A stretch of DNA of 32,757 nucleotides from NCBI GenBank assembly GCA_964581905.1, contig CAZOQJ010000009.1:1-32757 (forward strand). Reading direction: 5' to 3'. A model generated the notes under the pieces. That model was not told the origin of the DNA and made no database searches. It saw only the letters and a program-made list of their open reading frames with translations. Shown in pieces: positions 1 to 8,415 of this stretch. A program made the translations under genes and the position numbers. The DNA comes from CAZBWE01 sp964581905 (GTDB lineage Bacteria > Planctomycetota > Phycisphaerae > Sedimentisphaerales > Anaerobacaceae). Each line of letters starts with the position of its first letter. Positions within the stretch are counted from its first letter, which is position 1.

Positions 1-123
1 AATGCCTATATTGCAAAAGGCCGGTTGGCTTATGATATACTCGAAGGCTGGTGGACGGATGCCGGGACATTCGATTCGCTTAAAAGAGCCAGTGAATTGG
101 TTGTAAAGGAGCCCCCACAATAA
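1..123 (+). CDS. rfbA: Nucleotidyltransferase, C-terminal fragment (probable glucose-1-phosphate thymidylyltransferase, RmlA)
   Basis: Only the last 40 codons are in the window; the 5' end lies upstream. The visible tail contains GWWTDAGTFDSLKRAS, which resembles the WxDTGT-type segment near the C terminus of sugar-nucleotide transferases such as RmlA, which joins dTTP and glucose-1-phosphate. It lies 33 bp before rmlC, and rmlC-rmlD-rmlB follow, so the four-gene dTDP-L-rhamnose pathway would be complete with RmlA here. A different nucleotidyltransferase is possible because the active-site half is not visible. Confidence 0.7.
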   Translation, partial: NAYIAKGRLAYDILEGWWTDAGTFDSLKRASELVVKEPPQ

Positions 124-156
124 CAAGAGGAATATTGGCCGAGATATCATGATAAT

Positions 157-717
157 ATGAATGCTAAAGAGACGAAACTGCCGGGCGTGCTCATATTAGA
201 GCCGGATGTGTTCTCTGACGAAAGAGGGTTCTTTTTAGAGACTTGGAACAGCGCGCGTTACGAGAACACCGGTATTCGAGGTCCTTTTGTGCAGGACAAT
301 GTTTCATTTTCCAAAAAGGGAGTTTTGCGCGGCTTACATTTTCAATACCCTCAACCACAAGGTAAATTGGTTCAGGTTTTATCAGGCCAGGTTGTGGATG
401 TTGCTGTCGATATTCGCGTGGGCTCTCCGACTTTTGGTCACTGGATTAGTGAAGTACTTTCCGATGCGAACCACAGGCAAATGTATGTTCCGCCGGGCTT
501 TGCTCATGGATATTGTGCTACAAGTGAGACGGCAGTTTTTTCATATAAGTGCACCGATTTCTATAATCCGGAGACTGAAAGTGGCATCATCTGGAACGAC
601 CCCGACCTTAACATCGACTGGTCTGTAAAGGAGCCCATCTTATCACCCAAAGATGCACACTATCCCGGACTTAAAGACCTTCGGCCTGACAAATTACCGC
701 ATTTCCGGAGGCCCTGA
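157..717 (+). CDS. rfbC: dTDP-4-dehydrorhamnose 3,5-epimerase RmlC
   Basis: Cytoplasmic epimerase that converts dTDP-4-keto-6-deoxyglucose to dTDP-4-keto-L-rhamnose, third step of dTDP-rhamnose synthesis. At 186 aa it has the usual family length. The cupin core shows GVLRGLHFQ (catalytic-type His61), the VDIRVGSPTFG strand, VPPGFAHGY and the FSYKCTDFY segment with Tyr130. The start is an ATG just after an AT-rich leader; no strong Shine-Dalgarno sequence is seen. Its TGA stop shares one base with the ATG of rmlD, indicating translational coupling in an operon. Confidence 0.96.
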   Translation: MNAKETKLPGVLILEPDVFSDERGFFLETWNSARYENTGIRGPFVQDNVSFSKKGVLRGLHFQYPQPQGKLVQVLSGQVVDVAVDIRVGSPTFGHWISEVLSDANHRQMYVPPGFAHGYCATSETAVFSYKCTDFYNPETESGIIWNDPDLNIDWSVKEPILSPKDAHYPGLKDLRPDKLPHFRRP

Positions 718-1565
718 TGGTAATTAATGATACCAGGGTTGCCATTTTGGGCGGCAAGGGAATGCTCGGCACGGACCTCGCAGGCGTATGTGAGCGCCAA
801 GGTTTTAATGTTAAGGTATTCGATTTGCCGGAATTTGATATAACCGATTCCCAGCAGCTAAAACAAGCTGTCAAAGCTGCCGGAATAATTGTCAATTGCG
901 CAGCTTATACCAATGTTGATGGCGCTGAAAGCGAAGCCGAGCTTGCATATCAGGTCAATGCTGAAGCGGTAGGGCGGCTGGGTGCTATCGCGAAAGAATT
1001 GGGTAAATGGGTTCTGCACATCAGCACCGATTTTATCTTTGACGGTTGGTTGGACAGGCCTTACATTGAAACTGACTCGCCCAATCCTGCAAATACATAC
1101 GGCAAGACTAAATTGGCAGGGGAGCAGCTTTTGAGCGACAGCGGCTGCAAATATTGCATTATCCGAGTCGAATGGACTTACGGCTCAGCGGGCGATAACT
1201 TTGTAACCAAATTACTCCAACGAGCAAAAGATAACAAAACGATAAAAGTTGTTGATGACCAGCTCGGTTCGCCAACGGCTACGACTGAAGTTGCCAAAGT
1301 GATTTCCAGATTATTGCCAAAGATGCCGGAAGGCATATTTCATTTTGCCAGCGCCGGATATGTAAGCCGTTATGAGATGGCCAAGTTTATATTTGAAAAG
1401 CTCGTAATGGATGTTAACCTGTTGCCGTGTAAAACCAGTGATTTCTCGGCACCAGCGGCGAGGCCATTAAACAGCCGATTTGATTGTAGCAAAATTAGCG
1501 CATTGCTCGATGAGCCAATCAGGCCCTGGCAGGAGCCGTTAGAGGGTTTTTTGAGGAAGTTATGA
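717..1565 (+). CDS. rfbD: dTDP-4-dehydrorhamnose reductase RmlD
   Basis: NAD(P)H-dependent reductase for the last step to dTDP-L-rhamnose. It is a 282-aa extended SDR protein: the GGKGMLG nucleotide-binding turn is at residues 12-18, NCAAYTNVDGAE at 60-71, the STDFIFDG strand with Thr104/Asp105, and the YGKTK catalytic Tyr128/Lys132 pair. It overlaps rmlC by 1 bp and rmlB by 4 bp (ATGA), so all three rml genes are probably co-translated. Length and motifs are normal and nothing looks broken. Confidence 0.96.
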   Translation: MVINDTRVAILGGKGMLGTDLAGVCERQGFNVKVFDLPEFDITDSQQLKQAVKAAGIIVNCAAYTNVDGAESEAELAYQVNAEAVGRLGAIAKELGKWVLHISTDFIFDGWLDRPYIETDSPNPANTYGKTKLAGEQLLSDSGCKYCIIRVEWTYGSAGDNFVTKLLQRAKDNKTIKVVDDQLGSPTATTEVAKVISRLLPKMPEGIFHFASAGYVSRYEMAKFIFEKLVMDVNLLPCKTSDFSAPAARPLNSRFDCSKISALLDEPIRPWQEPLEGFLRKL

Positions 1566-2575
1566 GAAAGATATTAGTTACGGGTGGTGTCGGCTTTATA
1601 GGAAGCAATTTTGTACGTATGGTGCTTTCAGAGCACCCGGACTGTTTTATCGTCAATCTCGATAAGCTAACCTATGCCGGCAATCTGGAAAACCTCGCTG
1701 GTTTTTTGGATAATCCCAATCATAAATTTATTAAAGGCGATATTTGTGATGGGCGGCTCATAGGGGAAATCATCGAAGAGCACAAGATAGAGACAATTAT
1801 TAATTTCGCAGCCGAAAGTCATGTGGACCGTTCAATTACTGAGCCGAAAATTTTTATAGAAAGCAATGTTACCGGCACATTGACTTTGCTTGAGGCGGCC
1901 CGCGACAAAAAATTAGAACGGTTCATCCAGATTTCGACAGACGAAGTTTATGGTGCGCTTGGTTCGGCTGGTAAATTTACCGAAGATACACCGCTCAGCC
2001 CGAATTCGCCTTATTCAGCCAGTAAAGCCGCAGCAGACCTGCTAGTAAAGGCATTCGGCCATACCTGGGGTGTGAGATATAACATTACCAGATGCTCGAA
2101 CAACTATGGCCCATACCAGTTTCCGGAAAAGTTAATCCCGCTGATGATTAACAATGCTCTAAATGATAAGGAATTACCTGTTTATGGCGACGGCTTATAT
2201 GTGCGGGATTGGCTGTATGTATATGACCATTGCACAGCTGTATGGCAGGTTTTGCAAAAAGCACCGCCGGGGAAGATTTATAACATTGGCGGCTGTAGTG
2301 AAAAGGCAAATCTGGAAGTCATTGATGTCATACTCGAGCGTCTGGATAAACCCAAATCTCTGATTAGGCATGTCACTGACAGGCCGGGACACGACAGGCG
2401 GTACGCTATAGACGCAAGTAAAATAATTACCGAGCTTAATTGGCAGCCATCGGTCAGATTCGAAGAAGGCCTTAATAAGACCATAGACTGGTATCTTCAA
2501 AACCAGAACTGGCTGAATAACGTCGTATCAGGCAACTACCAAAAGTATTATGAGTCAATGTACGGAAACCGCTAA
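1562..2575 (+). CDS. rfbB: dTDP-glucose 4,6-dehydratase RmlB
   Basis: Converts dTDP-glucose to dTDP-4-keto-6-deoxyglucose with bound NAD+, second step of the rhamnose pathway. The 337-aa length is typical. Visible motifs are TGGVGFIGSNF at 7-17 (Rossmann GxxGxxG), NLDKLTYAGNLENL, FAAESHVDRSI, the active-site STDEVYG (Thr126, Asp127, Glu128), Tyr151-x3-Lys155 and NNYGPYQFPEKLIPL. The ATG overlaps the rmlD stop by 4 bp. The family-2 glycosyltransferase downstream follows directly or overlaps, depending on its start. Confidence 0.97.
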   Translation: MRKILVTGGVGFIGSNFVRMVLSEHPDCFIVNLDKLTYAGNLENLAGFLDNPNHKFIKGDICDGRLIGEIIEEHKIETIINFAAESHVDRSITEPKIFIESNVTGTLTLLEAARDKKLERFIQISTDEVYGALGSAGKFTEDTPLSPNSPYSASKAAADLLVKAFGHTWGVRYNITRCSNNYGPYQFPEKLIPLMINNALNDKELPVYGDGLYVRDWLYVYDHCTAVWQVLQKAPPGKIYNIGGCSEKANLEVIDVILERLDKPKSLIRHVTDRPGHDRRYAIDASKIITELNWQPSVRFEEGLNKTIDWYLQNQNWLNNVVSGNYQKYYESMYGNR

Positions 2576-2597
2576 CCAAACCTGGAATTCCTCACCA

Positions 2598-3416
2598 ATG
2601 TCAAATCTAATTAAAGGCAAGGCGATTATATGTATAGCGAATTATAAAACGCTGGAATTTACCCGATTGTGTCTGCGCAGCATTCGCAAATTTACTAAAT
2701 TCCCTTATGAGGTAATCGTTGTTGATAACGATTCCAGGGATGAATCTTTAGAATACCTTAAATCGCTCAAATGGATTCGTTTAATCGAACACCGTCCCAG
2801 CGTTAGCCGGTCCACCGGCGGTTATGCCCATGCCGCCGCCATTGACCTTGGTCTGGAAAACTGCAATACCGAATTTTTCGTTTCAATGCACTCAGACACC
2901 TTTGTCAATAAGGATAACTGGCTTACTGAGCTGATTAACTACTTCGACAATGACCAGGCCATCGTTTGTGTTGGCTCTGGTAAAGTTGAACTGACGCCGC
3001 GGTGGCGTATCCTGCTTAAAAAAGCGACCGACTTTAGAACCTTCAAACGAAAGCTCCTTCGAGAGCCGGACCCGATTGGCAAATTCCGCTACTACAATCG
3101 TACTATATGCTGCTTGTACCGAACGGATGTTTTACAGCGTGAGAATTTGTCGTTTGGTATGGACCAGGACAAAGGTCTAACAGGGGGTAAGAAGCTCTAT
3201 TTTGAAATGGTTGACCGCGGCTACAAGACCATAGAACTACCGCCTGCGATAATGGGTCAATTCGTCTGCCATCTTGCTCATGCCACACAAGCATTTAACC
3301 CACAGGAATTTACTCTGCGAAAAAAGACAACAAGAAAGTGTAATCGAGTGGTTGATAAGATTTTGTCTCTGCCCGCAGTTCAGGATATACTTACCGACGA
3401 TTCGTTGGACCAATAA
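2598..3416 (+). CDS. Glycosyltransferase family 2
   Basis: Probable GT-A fold transferase that adds a sugar to a lipid-linked glycan at the inner face of the cytoplasmic membrane. The nucleotide-binding half is clear: AIICIANYKTLEFTRLCLRS, then EVIVVDNDSRDESLEYL and HSDTF as the DxD-type metal site. I place the start at 2598 because it leaves the rmlB stop and sits just before the first core strand; an in-frame ATG at 2550 would overlap rmlB by 26 bp. Donor and acceptor cannot be told. The 3' end of this gene seems to have a decayed copy at about 4490-4620. Confidence 0.88.
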   Translation: MSNLIKGKAIICIANYKTLEFTRLCLRSIRKFTKFPYEVIVVDNDSRDESLEYLKSLKWIRLIEHRPSVSRSTGGYAHAAAIDLGLENCNTEFFVSMHSDTFVNKDNWLTELINYFDNDQAIVCVGSGKVELTPRWRILLKKATDFRTFKRKLLREPDPIGKFRYYNRTICCLYRTDVLQRENLSFGMDQDKGLTGGKKLYFEMVDRGYKTIELPPAIMGQFVCHLAHATQAFNPQEFTLRKKTTRKCNRVVDKILSLPAVQDILTDDSLDQ

Positions 3417-3458
3417 GGTATGAAAGGGAAAATTTGAGTTCGGATGGGGATGGGAGAT

Positions 3459-4418
3459 ATGACAGCGAGACCCAAAATATCTATTATTACCGCCTCTAAA
3501 AATGGAGCGAGTTTTTTGCGAGAGACCATAGAGTCAATCCAGCAGCAGAGCTTTACGGATTATGAGCACGTATTGGTAGATGGTGCTTCTACTGATAATA
3601 CTATAGAAATTCTTAAAGAGTACAAACACGTAAGGTGGATATCGGAACCTGATAGACATGCAGATGACGGATTCTACAAGGCGCTTTGGATGGCTCGCGG
3701 TGAGTATATTATGCTCTGTTGCATCTCTGACGGATACTTAGATAAGGACTGGTTTCGAAAATGTGTTGAAGTGCTGGATAACAAGCCCGATGTGTCAATG
3801 GCCTACGGGCTGGCTCAGCAGATGGCAGAGGATGGTTCATTAGGGAGGGTTGTATGTTCTACTTTTGTTGAACACCCGCCACCACAAAAAATGGATTTTT
3901 TGCCCTTTTGGCTGGGTACTTTTTCACTTTGTGCTGAAAGCACATTTTGTGTACGCGCTGATGTGTTTAAAAAATGCTTTCCTCAATACGAGCCCACCAG
4001 TTATTTTCTACAAAACCATGCGCTTCTGAGCTTCAACTATAACTTTAATACTAAGGGCTATCTTCCATATTTTTTGCCTGTGGTCGCCAGCTTTGGTAGA
4101 TACCATTACGACAGCAACAGCGTAAAATTAGTCGGATTAAACAGGCCGATGAAAAAACAATATCAAGCTGCCATTGTACAGTATGGAAATGAGGTGTTAA
4201 CCGGAAGAATAAAACACATTTTCCGGGACGGCCGGTCAGATGTGATTAAAGCAATTGAGCCGCATGAGTTGAAATTCTATCGCCAAAAGGTTTTTGATTA
4301 TCGAATAAATCGTAAATTTTACCTTGGCAAAAAACATGCAGGCGGGCTGCATTACTGGATAAGGAAGCTCAAAATACTTATAGGGTATTTTCTTTGTCGG
4401 CGGCGCATAGCTCACTGA
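3459..4418 (+). CDS. Glycosyltransferase family 2 (WcaA-like)
   Basis: GT-A family 2 transferase. The N-terminal core reads PKISIITASKNGASFLRETI, then VLVDGASTDNTIEIL, and an EPD...DDGFYKALWMARGEYIML segment typical of the subgroup acting in capsule or colanic-type glycan synthesis. The usual DDD/SDD metal site is written ISDGYLDKDW. The chosen ATG has GGGGA at 3446-3450 eight bases upstream; in-frame ATGs at 3444 and 3450 are alternatives. It follows the previous transferase by about 40 bp in the same operon. Sugar specificity is unknown. Confidence 0.87.
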   Translation: MTARPKISIITASKNGASFLRETIESIQQQSFTDYEHVLVDGASTDNTIEILKEYKHVRWISEPDRHADDGFYKALWMARGEYIMLCCISDGYLDKDWFRKCVEVLDNKPDVSMAYGLAQQMAEDGSLGRVVCSTFVEHPPPQKMDFLPFWLGTFSLCAESTFCVRADVFKKCFPQYEPTSYFLQNHALLSFNYNFNTKGYLPYFLPVVASFGRYHYDSNSVKLVGLNRPMKKQYQAAIVQYGNEVLTGRIKHIFRDGRSDVIKAIEPHELKFYRQKVFDYRINRKFYLGKKHAGGLHYWIRKLKILIGYFLCRRRIAH

Positions 4419-4489
4419 CTGTAGTGCAAAAATTCGTCATTTTTCAAAGCTTGTCTTATAATTACTTTTGTGGCGTTTCGATATTTTAT

Positions 4490-4620
4490 TTGCACTACCC
4501 AGGCAGTCAACCATGATGAATTCGCCCTGTGAAGGACAGCAAAAAGTTCAATCCACAGGTTGATAAAGTTATAGAATCAAATATAATGCTATGTCAGCTT
4601 TTGAATTATTGGACCAGTAA
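4490..4620 (+). pseudogene. Decayed 3' remnant of a family-2 glycosyltransferase paralogue
   Basis: This spacer shares ordered sequence blocks with the 3' end of the transferase at 2598-3416: ACTACC, AATTCG, TTYAAYCCACAGG, GGTTGATAARRTT and finally TTGGACCARTAAGRTATG, which in the intact gene contains the last codons and stop. Conceptual reading recovers FNPQ and VDK in the same order, with frameshifts and stops between them. I read it as the leftover end of a duplicated gene. Alignment was by eye and the middle is weakly supported. Confidence 0.5.
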
Positions 4621-4623
4621 GAT

Positions 4624-5547
4624 ATGAAAAAAATGATAACTAACCTCGTGTTTACGAAAAATCGACCTTTGCAGCTTGATGCATATCTACAAAGTCTATA
4701 TAGATATTTCCCCTCGGAGCTTATTCGAACTTATATCATTTATAAGGTTGAGCTGTTTGACCAGGAGTATCAGCAGCTTTTTCGAAAATATGCAGATTGT
4801 ATAGTTATAAAAGAGAATGACTTTCACAGCGATTTCTTGAAACTTTTAGCCCGAATTGATACAAAATACATTTTATTCGGAGTTGATGACGTAGTTTATT
4901 TTGACTCGGTCGATTTCGAAGTAATAGATGAGACGTTCGACAGGTTTGCCGACGATATTTTTGGTTTTTCGCTCAGATTCAATGAGAAAAATGTCAAAAA
5001 AAATGACCCCGTTGGTGAAACGGTCATTGCCGGACAGACTGTTTACAATCTAAACTGGACACAAGGCCAAACACCGGTCACGCGATACCCATTTGAGCTT
5101 TGTGCTACCATTTACCCAACGGTTCTGGTAAAAAGAGTAATAGACGGTATGATGAATAGTAATCCACTGGTTAAAAAGCTGTTTTTACCAGGCTTTGCTT
5201 TAGTAAAGTCCCTGGCAAAGATAGCTTCAAGACACTCTATTCTTAAGTCTTTTGGCTATTTTTACAATCCAAACACATTGGAATCGTGGAACTGCCGTTG
5301 GTGTCAGAACCATAGCGACCAGGTGCCTGGTTTTCTTTATTTTCAGAAGCTATGCGCCAGCGCAATACAAGTCAATATGGTCAATACCTCATCGAGAAAA
5401 AGGTTTAATGGTTCTCGTGGATATATTATTGAGACATTAGCTGAAAAATACAGACAAGGCTTTAGATTGGATATTGATTTTGTTGCCGAAAACAAGCCGG
5501 TGGACGCATATTGTGGAGAAGAATACTTCAGGGCAAAGGCAATATAA
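4624..5547 (+). CDS. Putative glycosyltransferase (GT-A-like), unassigned
   Basis: A 307-aa soluble protein. The N terminus (MITNLVFTKNRPLQLDAYLQ) looks like the first strand of a GT-A fold, and FGVDDVVYFDS at about residue 79 would be the DxD-type metal site. The rest does not match a family I can name. It ends 27 bp before the ATG I prefer for the FkbM gene. Its last 55 residues (ETLAEKYRQGFRLDIDFVAENK region) have a diverged second copy as a gene scrap at 10718-10891, so a paralogue once existed in the locus. A second ATG, at 4633, is an alternative start. Confidence 0.7.
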   Translation: MKKMITNLVFTKNRPLQLDAYLQSLYRYFPSELIRTYIIYKVELFDQEYQQLFRKYADCIVIKENDFHSDFLKLLARIDTKYILFGVDDVVYFDSVDFEVIDETFDRFADDIFGFSLRFNEKNVKKNDPVGETVIAGQTVYNLNWTQGQTPVTRYPFELCATIYPTVLVKRVIDGMMNSNPLVKKLFLPGFALVKSLAKIASRHSILKSFGYFYNPNTLESWNCRWCQNHSDQVPGFLYFQKLCASAIQVNMVNTSSRKRFNGSRGYIIETLAEKYRQGFRLDIDFVAENKPVDAYCGEEYFRAKAI

Positions 5548-5573
5548 TAATATTCAGGCAGGCTGGAGTTTTT

Positions 5574-6344
5574 ATGGACCGGATTTGTAAGTTAAGACAG
5601 TTTTATAGATACCGCAAGAATCTGAAAAAAATCCGAACAAAGAGCCCTAAGAAAAAAGAGCATTTTAGAAAAGAGCTTGAGTTTTATTCTCAATTTATTA
5701 AAGAGAACGATTTGTGTTTTGATGTGGGAGCCAATATTGGAGACAAGACAGAAATATTCGTACAGCTCGGCGCTACCGTTGTAGCCATCGAACCACAAGA
5801 AAGCTGTTGGCGGATTCTAAGACGCAGGTTCAAAGATAATGAGGTCCATATAATAACTAAAGCGCTGAGTAAAAGTATGGGAAATCAGGAGATTTTTATC
5901 GACAGGTCATCTACGCTCTCCTCTATGTCTACGGAATGGATTGAAAGCGTTAAAAAAAGCGGCAGATTTTCGAGGCACAAATGGAGTTATAGCATGACAG
6001 TGGAAACTACGACGTTGGATGCTCTGATAAGTGAGTATGGAAAACCCGATTTTTGCAAGATTGACGTCGAAGGTTTTGAGTTTGAAGTTCTGCAAGGCCT
6101 TTCCCAGTCAATCAAAGCATTAAGTTTTGAGTGTGTCCCTGAGTATCTGGAGATGGCACTATCCTGCATCGATTATCTGGCAAATCTCGGCAAAGCAAAA
6201 TTTAATTATTATTTAGTAGAATCAATGACCTTCGCTTTGCCAAATTGGGTTAACCCCGATGAGATGATGAACATAATATCAGCGTTACCTCATGAGCTTA
6301 CAACTTATGGAGAAGTCTATACGAGATTTGTGGGTGATGGATAG
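5574..6344 (+). CDS. FkbM family SAM-dependent methyltransferase
   Basis: Probable O-methyltransferase acting on a sugar or glycan. Class I fold motifs are present: FDVGANIGDKTEIF (motif I, SAM binding), VVAIEP (motif II) and the FkbM signature TTLDALISEYGKPDFCKIDVEGFEFEVLQG. The ATG at 5574 is preceded by GGAG at 5565-5568 with a good spacing. A longer reading from 5511 would overlap the upstream gene by 37 bp and add residues unlike the family, so I reject it. The protein is 256 aa, a usual length. It sits between the unassigned transferase and GT9-like copy 1. Confidence 0.88.
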   Translation: MDRICKLRQFYRYRKNLKKIRTKSPKKKEHFRKELEFYSQFIKENDLCFDVGANIGDKTEIFVQLGATVVAIEPQESCWRILRRRFKDNEVHIITKALSKSMGNQEIFIDRSSTLSSMSTEWIESVKKSGRFSRHKWSYSMTVETTTLDALISEYGKPDFCKIDVEGFEFEVLQGLSQSIKALSFECVPEYLEMALSCIDYLANLGKAKFNYYLVESMTFALPNWVNPDEMMNIISALPHELTTYGEVYTRFVGDG

Positions 6345-6372
6345 GTTTTAAATTGGATATGGTGACAGCAAA

Positions 6373-7260
6373 ATGCCCGTACTAAGCGAAAATTGGAGAA
6401 TGAGACCGAAACATAGTTGGTATTCTAAACTGGTAAGGAAGTATTATAATACCAGGGTCCATATGACGAAGCCTTACAACCCTATCCCTGACAAGGATAT
6501 ATCGCAAAAGGCTGAAGAAGAAAAACGGCTGGTCATCCAGATACCTTTTGGAGGCTTAGGCGACCACCTCATATATTCCTCACTTCCGGAATTATTATGG
6601 AAACAGAAAGGGATAAAGACTTTTATCTCGAACAAGTCCATTTTTCGCAGCGAAGCAATTCGGGATTTCGTTTGGGGACGTAATCCGTACATCGAGTTTA
6701 CCGGTGAGAAAGGATGGTTTATTCACCAGCCCCTCAAGCACAATTTTGCGACATTAGATGAATATCTTCAAAAGCTGTTTAATTTACAAGGCAGCGGATG
6801 CCCCAAAGTGTATTACAGGCCGAATCTGGTCGAGCAGTTGAAAGAAAAAACCATTGTTGACCCTTCCTATGGAGCGGCTGGAAAAGCTAACGGCTATTAT
6901 GAAAGGGATTTTCATAAAAGGTTTGTCGAGTATCTTAAAAGCAATGTTAATGAGTTTATTCTGCTCGCTCACCGCCATTCAAAAACCAGGAACCCTCTTG
7001 AGGAGCTTGTAAAAAGAACATTCAATCCGGATTGTTATAACATTTTCACGATAGAAGAGCTTGCGGATGTCCTATTTTCCGCCCGGAAAAGATATCTTTT
7101 GTATTCAGGTGCGGCATCTGTCTCTGCAGCTCTGGGAATGCCAAGTATCGTTCTATGTAACAGAAAAGCTGTGCCTAATTTCCAGTATAAGGTCAATGAG
7201 CATATCGACTTAATCAAGGACAAGAAATATGACAGCGAGCTTACAGCAAACGTTTGTTAA
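6373..7260 (+). CDS. GT9/heptosyltransferase-like glycosyltransferase, copy 1
   Basis: A 295-aa protein with an N-terminal IQIPFGGLGDHLIYSSLPEL segment like the opening loop of GT-B heptosyltransferases, and a C-terminal donor-site segment YSGAASVSAALGMPSIVLC that resembles the SGPxHLAAALG motif of GT9. It is shorter than typical GT9 enzymes (about 330-350 aa), so acceptor and donor are unknown. From codon 49 on it is identical in DNA to the gene at 10928-11815, while the first 48 codons have diverged. A weak terminator-like hairpin begins in its stop codon. Confidence 0.72.
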   Translation: MPVLSENWRMRPKHSWYSKLVRKYYNTRVHMTKPYNPIPDKDISQKAEEEKRLVIQIPFGGLGDHLIYSSLPELLWKQKGIKTFISNKSIFRSEAIRDFVWGRNPYIEFTGEKGWFIHQPLKHNFATLDEYLQKLFNLQGSGCPKVYYRPNLVEQLKEKTIVDPSYGAAGKANGYYERDFHKRFVEYLKSNVNEFILLAHRHSKTRNPLEELVKRTFNPDCYNIFTIEELADVLFSARKRYLLYSGAASVSAALGMPSIVLCNRKAVPNFQYKVNEHIDLIKDKKYDSELTANVC

Positions 7261-7400
7261 GAATACTTGTATGGTATTCTTTTTTTTCGGTAATATATAT
7301 GACCGCTGGATAAGGGTTTCATAGTTTGAGAGGAAGTAACAAGGATGGCAAGAGTATTTAGTAGATGGAAAAGGCCGGTAAGGAAAGGAAAACTGTTTCA
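6519..7400 (+). repeat. Long direct repeat, copy A (pair with 11074-11955)
   Basis: Reading both copies side by side, I find 6519-7392 identical to 11074-11947 (874 bp, offset 4555). There is then one mismatch at 7393/11948, and identity continues to 7400/11955. The tract covers most of the GT9-like gene, the spacer hairpin and the first 18 codons of a DUF268 gene. Sequence on both sides is clearly different. Confidence 0.95.
7259..7287 (+). terminator. Weak intrinsic terminator or attenuator after GT9-like copy 1
   Basis: An 8-bp inverted repeat AAGAATAC/GTATTCTT (7259-7266 and 7274-7281) with a 7-nt loop runs straight into a U tract ending at 7287. The stem is AT-rich, so termination may be partial. 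It starts inside the stop codon of the gene. Confidence 0.45.
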
Positions 7401-7437
7401 CGCGACGGGAATGATTTGTGGGTTCGTGAATTGGTAG
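7345..7437 (+). pseudogene. Truncated 5' end of a DUF268 methyltransferase-like gene
   Basis: The first 18 codons (MARVFSRWKRPVRKGKLF) match the intact gene at 11900, including its upstream AGAGGAAG ribosome site. After 7400 the sequence switches to unrelated DNA and the frame stops at 7435-7437. In another frame, 7401-7487 reads openly to a TGA that overlaps the next gene start, as the tail of a lost upstream gene would. This is a recombination junction. No functional product is expected. Confidence 0.8.
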
Positions 7438-7470
7438 GCAAATATCTTTTGTTTATCAGGATTACTATTT

Positions 7471-8415
7471 ATGCTAAACATTGCTGACCCATATGTTTGT
7501 TTTCTTCGCTCTTGCCGGCATAGACTATTTCATTGTCGGCCATATCCTGGTAATAGTGGTGACGAATTGATACAAAAAGGTACCCTTCAGCTTCTCTTGG
7601 ATTTGGGTATTGATGTCACTTCTGACCCGGGCAAGGCGGGGATAATTTTGTATCCTGGAGGATGTCCGACAATGCATTCACAGGTTATGGTCAGTATCCG
7701 GGAAACTTTAAAAACATTTCCTGAGGCCGAGCTGGTTATTGGCCCAGCCACGTTTCAGTTCGGCCATACTGATTGGGTAGATGTATGTAACAGATTTTCG
7801 TCCAGAATCGCTGCACTATTTGCCCGAGACCCAGATAGTTTCGCTAACCTCCAAAGAGCTTCACTGCGGAATAATATAAAAACAGGCCTTTCTCATGACT
7901 CTGCTCTGTACCTTCGTAATTCGGAGTGGCTGGAGGGTCATAAGCAAAATGCTAAAGAGGAATATGTTTTAGCAGCTTTCAGGCGCGATCATGAGATGGA
8001 GACTAGTATCGTGGGCCGGTGGATAAAGCATCTTCAATTATACTTACCCCCAAAGACCTTCAAAAAACTGACACACTGGGGCAGGAAGCGTGCCAGACTG
8101 CGGAGGTCGAAGCTCGCCAGGAAGATTTCAGACCAGGAGTTGGTGTTTAAAGAAGTCAACATTGCAAATTTAGATTTCAATAGCTATGTTGATGCCATTC
8201 GTTGTTCCAGAGATGTCCATACGGACCGCTTACATGTTATGCTGTTGGCTGTAATGTTAGGTAAGCCGGTCTTCGCATACGAGACATCCTATCAAAAACT
8301 GGAAAGCGTTTATGAACACAGCTTAAAAGAGTGGGCCAATGTTACTTTTATTTCATCTAAATATCGCAATAATAAAAAACAATCTAAGACAGCATTAAAA
8401 TCAAAACTACTATGA
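7471..8415 (+). CDS. Polysaccharide pyruvyl transferase family protein
   Basis: Probably adds a pyruvate ketal from phosphoenolpyruvate to a sugar of the glycan, which gives it negative charge. Family features are GNSGDELIQKGTLQLL near residue 29, the YPGGCPTMHS loop, FARDPDSFANL and the C-terminal TDRLHVMLLAVMLGKPVFAYE, which matches the PssM/CsaB-type TDRLH motif. At 314 aa it has the usual length. It overlaps the next gene by 4 bp (ATGA), so the two are probably made in step. The upstream DNA is a recombination scar, so its original partner gene may have been lost. Confidence 0.88.
   Translation: MLNIADPYVCFLRSCRHRLFHCRPYPGNSGDELIQKGTLQLLLDLGIDVTSDPGKAGIILYPGGCPTMHSQVMVSIRETLKTFPEAELVIGPATFQFGHTDWVDVCNRFSSRIAALFARDPDSFANLQRASLRNNIKTGLSHDSALYLRNSEWLEGHKQNAKEEYVLAAFRRDHEMETSIVGRWIKHLQLYLPPKTFKKLTHWGRKRARLRRSKLARKISDQELVFKEVNIANLDFNSYVDAIRCSRDVHTDRLHVMLLAVMLGKPVFAYETSYQKLESVYEHSLKEWANVTFISSKYRNNKKQSKTALKSKLL

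Noticed and set aside
5511..5573. Extended N terminus of the FkbM protein
   Set aside because: It would overlap the upstream gene by 37 bp and lacks a ribosome site; GGAG lies correctly before ATG 5574.
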